NCBI GenBank assembly: GCA_002840435.1
Contig: PHAT01000005.1
Span: forward strand, 548,460-612,459
Origin: Deltaproteobacteria bacterium HGW-Deltaproteobacteria-6
Lineage (GTDB): Bacteria; Desulfobacterota; Syntrophia; Syntrophales; Smithellaceae
DNA length: 64,000 nt
Direction of reading: 5' to 3'
Under the pieces are notes generated by a model, which worked only from the letters and a program-made list of their open reading frames with translations, ran no database searches and had not been told where the DNA came from. A program made the translations under genes and the position numbers. Below, piece after piece: positions 61,076 to 64,000 of the stretch (position 1 is its first letter; each line of letters begins with the position of its first letter).

Positions 61076-63925
61076 ATGAAAATCCTGCGCGTATCCATGA
61101 ACAATCAAAAGGTATCATCCGAAAATCTTCCGTCAGACTGGACCTACCTGGGCGGCAGCGCTCTGATTGCCAAAATCCTGAATAAAGAAGTACCTCCGCT
61201 TTGTGATCCGCTAGGCCCCGAAAACAAATTGATTATCGCCTGCGGCCCGCTGGCCGGAACCCGCGCACCGCAACTGGGGCGCGTTTCCGTCGGCGCGAAG
61301 AGTCCTTTGACCCAGGGAATCAAGGAAGCCAACTCCGGCGGTCCGGCCGGCCAGTATCTGGACCGCCTGGGCCTGCGCGCCATTATTTTTGAAGAAGCAC
61401 CCAGAGACGGAAAACTGTATTGTCTTTTCATCAGCAGGGACAAAGCGGAACTGATTCCGGCGGATGAGTACCGCGGGATGAAAAATTACGAACTGGTTTC
61501 TGCGATTCATCAAAAATATTCCGATAAGGTCGCGGTGATCTCCACGGGACTTGCCGGGGAGCGTCAATATAAGGGTGCTTCCGTATCGCTCACCGATATT
61601 TTCGGTGATCCGTCACGCAACGCCGCGCGCGGCGGTTTGGGCGCGGTCATGGGTTCCAAGGGGCTCAAGGCCATTATTCTCGATCCGGCCGGGGCGGAGC
61701 AGGTCGCGATTGCCGATCAGGACGCCTTCCGCAAAACCGTCCGCGAATGGGCGGATATTTTAAAACACGACGTCAGCATCAGTTTGTATTCCCGTTTCGG
61801 CACGCCCTTTGCCATAACGAATTCCGCCGGCCACGGCTCGCTCCCGGCGATGAATTACCGTTCCGGCCGTCCCGAAAATTTTACGGCGGTGAGCGGCAAC
61901 AACATCCAGAAAATCCTTTTCGAACGCGGCGGCAGGATGCATGGCTGCATGCCGGGCTGCCTTGTCCAATGTTCTATTATCTATCCGGATAAAAACGGTA
62001 AAAGAATATGCGCCGCCTATGAATATGAAACCATCGCGCTTCTGGGCACCAACCTGGGCATTACCGATAATGATGCCATCGCGCGATTGAAGTTCATGTG
62101 CGACGATATCGGACTCGACGGCATTGAAGCCGGAAGCGCACTGGGTGTGGCCGCCGAAGCGGGCAGGATGAAATGGGGAGATGCACAAAGCGCCGAAAAT
62201 CTTCTGCAGGAGATTGAAAAGGAGACGCCACTCGGATTCGCATTAGCCAACGGCGTAGTGACAACGGCCCGCTTCCTGAACGTCGATCGGATTCCGGCTT
62301 TTAAGGGTCAGGCTCTTCCCGCCCATGATCCCCGCGCGGTAAAGGGCACGGGCGTGACGTACTTCTCGTCTCCGATGGGCGCGGATCACACGGCTGGTCT
62401 CACCTATCGACAGCCCAAAGAAAAGAAAGAACAAATCCAGACGTCGCTTGCCACGCAGATCAAGGCGGCGGCCTGTGACGCCTTCGGTTATTGCCTCAAT
62501 GCCGTTCCCGGCGGCGAACCGGTTTATCCTTTTTTCGCCAAACTGATGAATGCGCGCTTCGGCCTCACCATGACGGAAGAAGCCGTCATCGACGTTGCCA
62601 AACAGGCGCTTCGCGATCAGCTGGCTTTCAATGAAAAAGCCCAGTTCAGCAAAATCGATACGAAGATTCCGGCCTTCTTCCGCGAAGAACTGATCGCTCC
62701 GACCAGTTCCGTCTTTGATGTCAATGAAGCGGAGGTGAAAGATTTGTGGAAGGGCCTCGATGCATTCAGGGAAAAAGAAAAAGTCTGGGAGATCCGCATC
62801 CCGCCGATGCCGGACATTCTGATGGGCGAAGGTGTGGCCCGGTCGATGGGGAAAAAAATCAAAGCATTGAAAGTTACCAAGGTGTTTCTGGTCACGGACC
62901 CGTTTATGTTGAAAAGCGGCCGCGCGGCGGAAGTTCAGGACATCCTGAAAAAAAGCGGGATTGAAACCTATATTTTCTCGGAAGTGGAACCGGATCCACC
63001 CATCGAGCTCATCGAAAAAGCCGGCGCGCTTTATAAAGAAACGGGTTGTGACGGCATCCTGGGCCTGGGCGGCGGCAGTTCGCTGGATACCGCCAAAACA
63101 CTGGGACTGCGCGTCACCCATGGCGGCGACATGCGCGAGTATGAAGGCATTGTCGGCGGCGGCGGCAAAATCAAACCGATCTTTCCGCCGATCATCTGCA
63201 TGCCGACCACCTCGGGCACCGGCAGCGAAGTCAATCCCTGCGCCGTTCTGACCGACAAGGCCAGAGATTTGAAATTCATTTTAATGAGCAATCACTTTAT
63301 TCCCAAACTGGCGGTCGTTGACCCGCTCTTCACCAAAACCATGCCGCCTGGACTGACCATCGAATCCGGCATTGACGCCTTATCGCATTGTATCGAAGGC
63401 AGTGTGTCGCTGGCCACGCCTTATCACCCTTACTTCGAATCCAAAGCGCTTTTCGGCGTCAAACTGATTGGCCGTAGTCTGATCACGGCTTACAAAGAGC
63501 CGGACAATATGCGCGCCCGGACGGACATGTGTATGGCGGCCATCTGCGGGGGAATCGCCTTCCTCAAAGGGCTGGGGCTTGGACATGCCCTCACCCACGC
63601 CATCGGCGCCCACTATCACCTGCCGCATGGCAGAGCGGCCATCTTCGGTCTTCTCGGTTTCGTTATCGCCAATAAGGAAACCTGCAGGGAGGCCTTTATG
63701 GACATGGCTTATCTGATCAACCGGTCGGATGATCTGGAATCGGCGCTTAGGTGGCTTTATGGGGAATTGAATATTGACCTGCGGCTCAAAGCCCACGGCA
63801 TCAGCAAGGAAGCGCTCAAAGAAATTGCTTTTTATACATCACGCGACGCGGTGAACATGGCCACCGATCCGACATCACCCAGTCAGTCCAGAATTCTGGA
63901 GATCCTCACGGCGATGTATGAATAA
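61076..63925 (+). CDS. Aldehyde:ferredoxin oxidoreductase fused to an iron-type alcohol dehydrogenase
   Basis: A single 949-residue frame joins two enzymes. Residues 1 to about 565 are a tungstopterin aldehyde oxidoreductase (GGSALIAKIL, ANSGGPAGQYL, RNAARGGLGAVMGSKGLKAI). Its [4Fe-4S] ligands read C291-x3-C295-x3-C299 plus C473 (FGYCLN), the spacing of YdhV-like members and not the classical Cx2Cx3C. Residues about 570-949 are a complete iron-type alcohol dehydrogenase: cofactor loop GLGGGSSLDTAK, TTSGTGSE, and metal ligands in GIDALSHCIE and GHALTHAIGAHYHLPHG. The joint protein could take a carboxylic acid to an alcohol, or the reverse, using ferredoxin and NAD(P)H. A succinate-semialdehyde/4-hydroxybutyrate role is inferred from abfD next door. 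AAGGAGG precedes the ATG. Confidence 0.92.
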   Translation: MKILRVSMNNQKVSSENLPSDWTYLGGSALIAKILNKEVPPLCDPLGPENKLIIACGPLAGTRAPQLGRVSVGAKSPLTQGIKEANSGGPAGQYLDRLGLRAIIFEEAPRDGKLYCLFISRDKAELIPADEYRGMKNYELVSAIHQKYSDKVAVISTGLAGERQYKGASVSLTDIFGDPSRNAARGGLGAVMGSKGLKAIILDPAGAEQVAIADQDAFRKTVREWADILKHDVSISLYSRFGTPFAITNSAGHGSLPAMNYRSGRPENFTAVSGNNIQKILFERGGRMHGCMPGCLVQCSIIYPDKNGKRICAAYEYETIALLGTNLGITDNDAIARLKFMCDDIGLDGIEAGSALGVAAEAGRMKWGDAQSAENLLQEIEKETPLGFALANGVVTTARFLNVDRIPAFKGQALPAHDPRAVKGTGVTYFSSPMGADHTAGLTYRQPKEKKEQIQTSLATQIKAAACDAFGYCLNAVPGGEPVYPFFAKLMNARFGLTMTEEAVIDVAKQALRDQLAFNEKAQFSKIDTKIPAFFREELIAPTSSVFDVNEAEVKDLWKGLDAFREKEKVWEIRIPPMPDILMGEGVARSMGKKIKALKVTKVFLVTDPFMLKSGRAAEVQDILKKSGIETYIFSEVEPDPPIELIEKAGALYKETGCDGILGLGGGSSLDTAKTLGLRVTHGGDMREYEGIVGGGGKIKPIFPPIICMPTTSGTGSEVNPCAVLTDKARDLKFILMSNHFIPKLAVVDPLFTKTMPPGLTIESGIDALSHCIEGSVSLATPYHPYFESKALFGVKLIGRSLITAYKEPDNMRARTDMCMAAICGGIAFLKGLGLGHALTHAIGAHYHLPHGRAAIFGLLGFVIANKETCREAFMDMAYLINRSDDLESALRWLYGELNIDLRLKAHGISKEALKEIAFYTSRDAVNMATDPTSPSQSRILEILTAMYE

Positions 63926-64000
63926 AGAGACGACCATCCGTCAGGTTTAAAAGGTGAAGAAAATTAAGTTCGATTAAAATCATGTAATGCCCTTGCATCG

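Noticed and set aside
1-64000. CRISPR arrays, rRNA genes, prophage or integrase genes.
   Set aside because: None were seen: no regularly spaced repeats, no rRNA-like stretches, and no phage, integrase or transposase proteins.

Overview
The window reads as a chromosomal segment of a strictly anaerobic, syntrophic deltaproteobacterium of the Syntrophus/Smithella type (Syntrophia, Desulfobacterota). This placement is inferred from gene content and not from a marker gene. The content is a dense set of acyl-CoA enzymes: four AMP-forming acyl-CoA ligases, one ADP-forming acyl-CoA synthetase, three CoA-transferase/hydrolase genes, a full set of beta-oxidation enzymes, 4-hydroxybutyryl-CoA dehydratase, a tungsten-type aldehyde oxidoreductase, a 2-hydroxyacyl-CoA dehydratase system and an [FeFe]-hydrogenase-like sensor. 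Many sigma-54/NarL-type regulators and dispersed palindromic repeats lie between them.

Layout. 1-9.6 kb is mostly housekeeping: rpe (partial), kdtA, threonine dehydratase, glnS, a secreted coiled-coil protein, tRNA-Gln(CTG), a KAS III synthase, a YhbY protein, an amidase and a DUF2007 protein. 9.7-18.5 kb is a catabolic island: a sigma-54 activator gene, divergent from an operon of acyl-CoA ligase, two BcrB/BcrC-like dehydratase/reductase subunits, a BASS transporter with a periplasmic extension, the ATP-dependent activator and an SGNH hydrolase. A well-spaced -24/-12 promoter and an upstream palindrome precede the operon. 18.7-26.4 kb holds carB, queF, a rubredoxin-like protein, acs and a SatP-type acetate transporter. 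26.6-38.7 kb is a run of minus-strand genes for fatty-acid/butyrate oxidation (enoyl-CoA hydratase, [FeFe]-hydrogenase-like sensor, CoA-transferase-GNAT, acyl-CoA ligase, CoA-transferase, 3-hydroxyacyl-CoA dehydrogenase, acyl-CoA dehydrogenase, thiolase). 38.9-54 kb is signalling and unknowns: a lone receiver, two NarL-type two-component systems, a DTW-domain protein, a secreted TPR-CHAT protein paired with a secreted coiled-coil protein, a GNAT protein and an ADP-forming synthetase-GNAT fusion. 54-64 kb holds a second CoA-transferase, a long-chain ligase, a thiolase, 4-hydroxybutyryl-CoA dehydratase and a 949-residue fusion of an aldehyde:ferredoxin oxidoreductase with an iron-type alcohol dehydrogenase.

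How they work together. The right end can be read as a succinate/4-hydroxybutyrate-to-crotonyl-CoA route: acid/aldehyde/alcohol interconversion by the fusion, CoA transfer, dehydration, then beta-oxidation or its reverse and thiolysis. This is inference. Acetate is handled by Acs, SatP, the CoA-transferases and the ADP-forming enzyme. A 19-bp imperfect palindrome with the shared core TGTAGGACTTT lies upstream of both acs and one CoA-transferase gene, suggesting a common regulator. The strongest candidates for undescribed biology are the AOR-ADH fusion, the sigma-54-controlled dehydratase operon with its modified transporter, the secreted TPR-CHAT/coiled-coil pair, and a branched foldable element upstream of acs.
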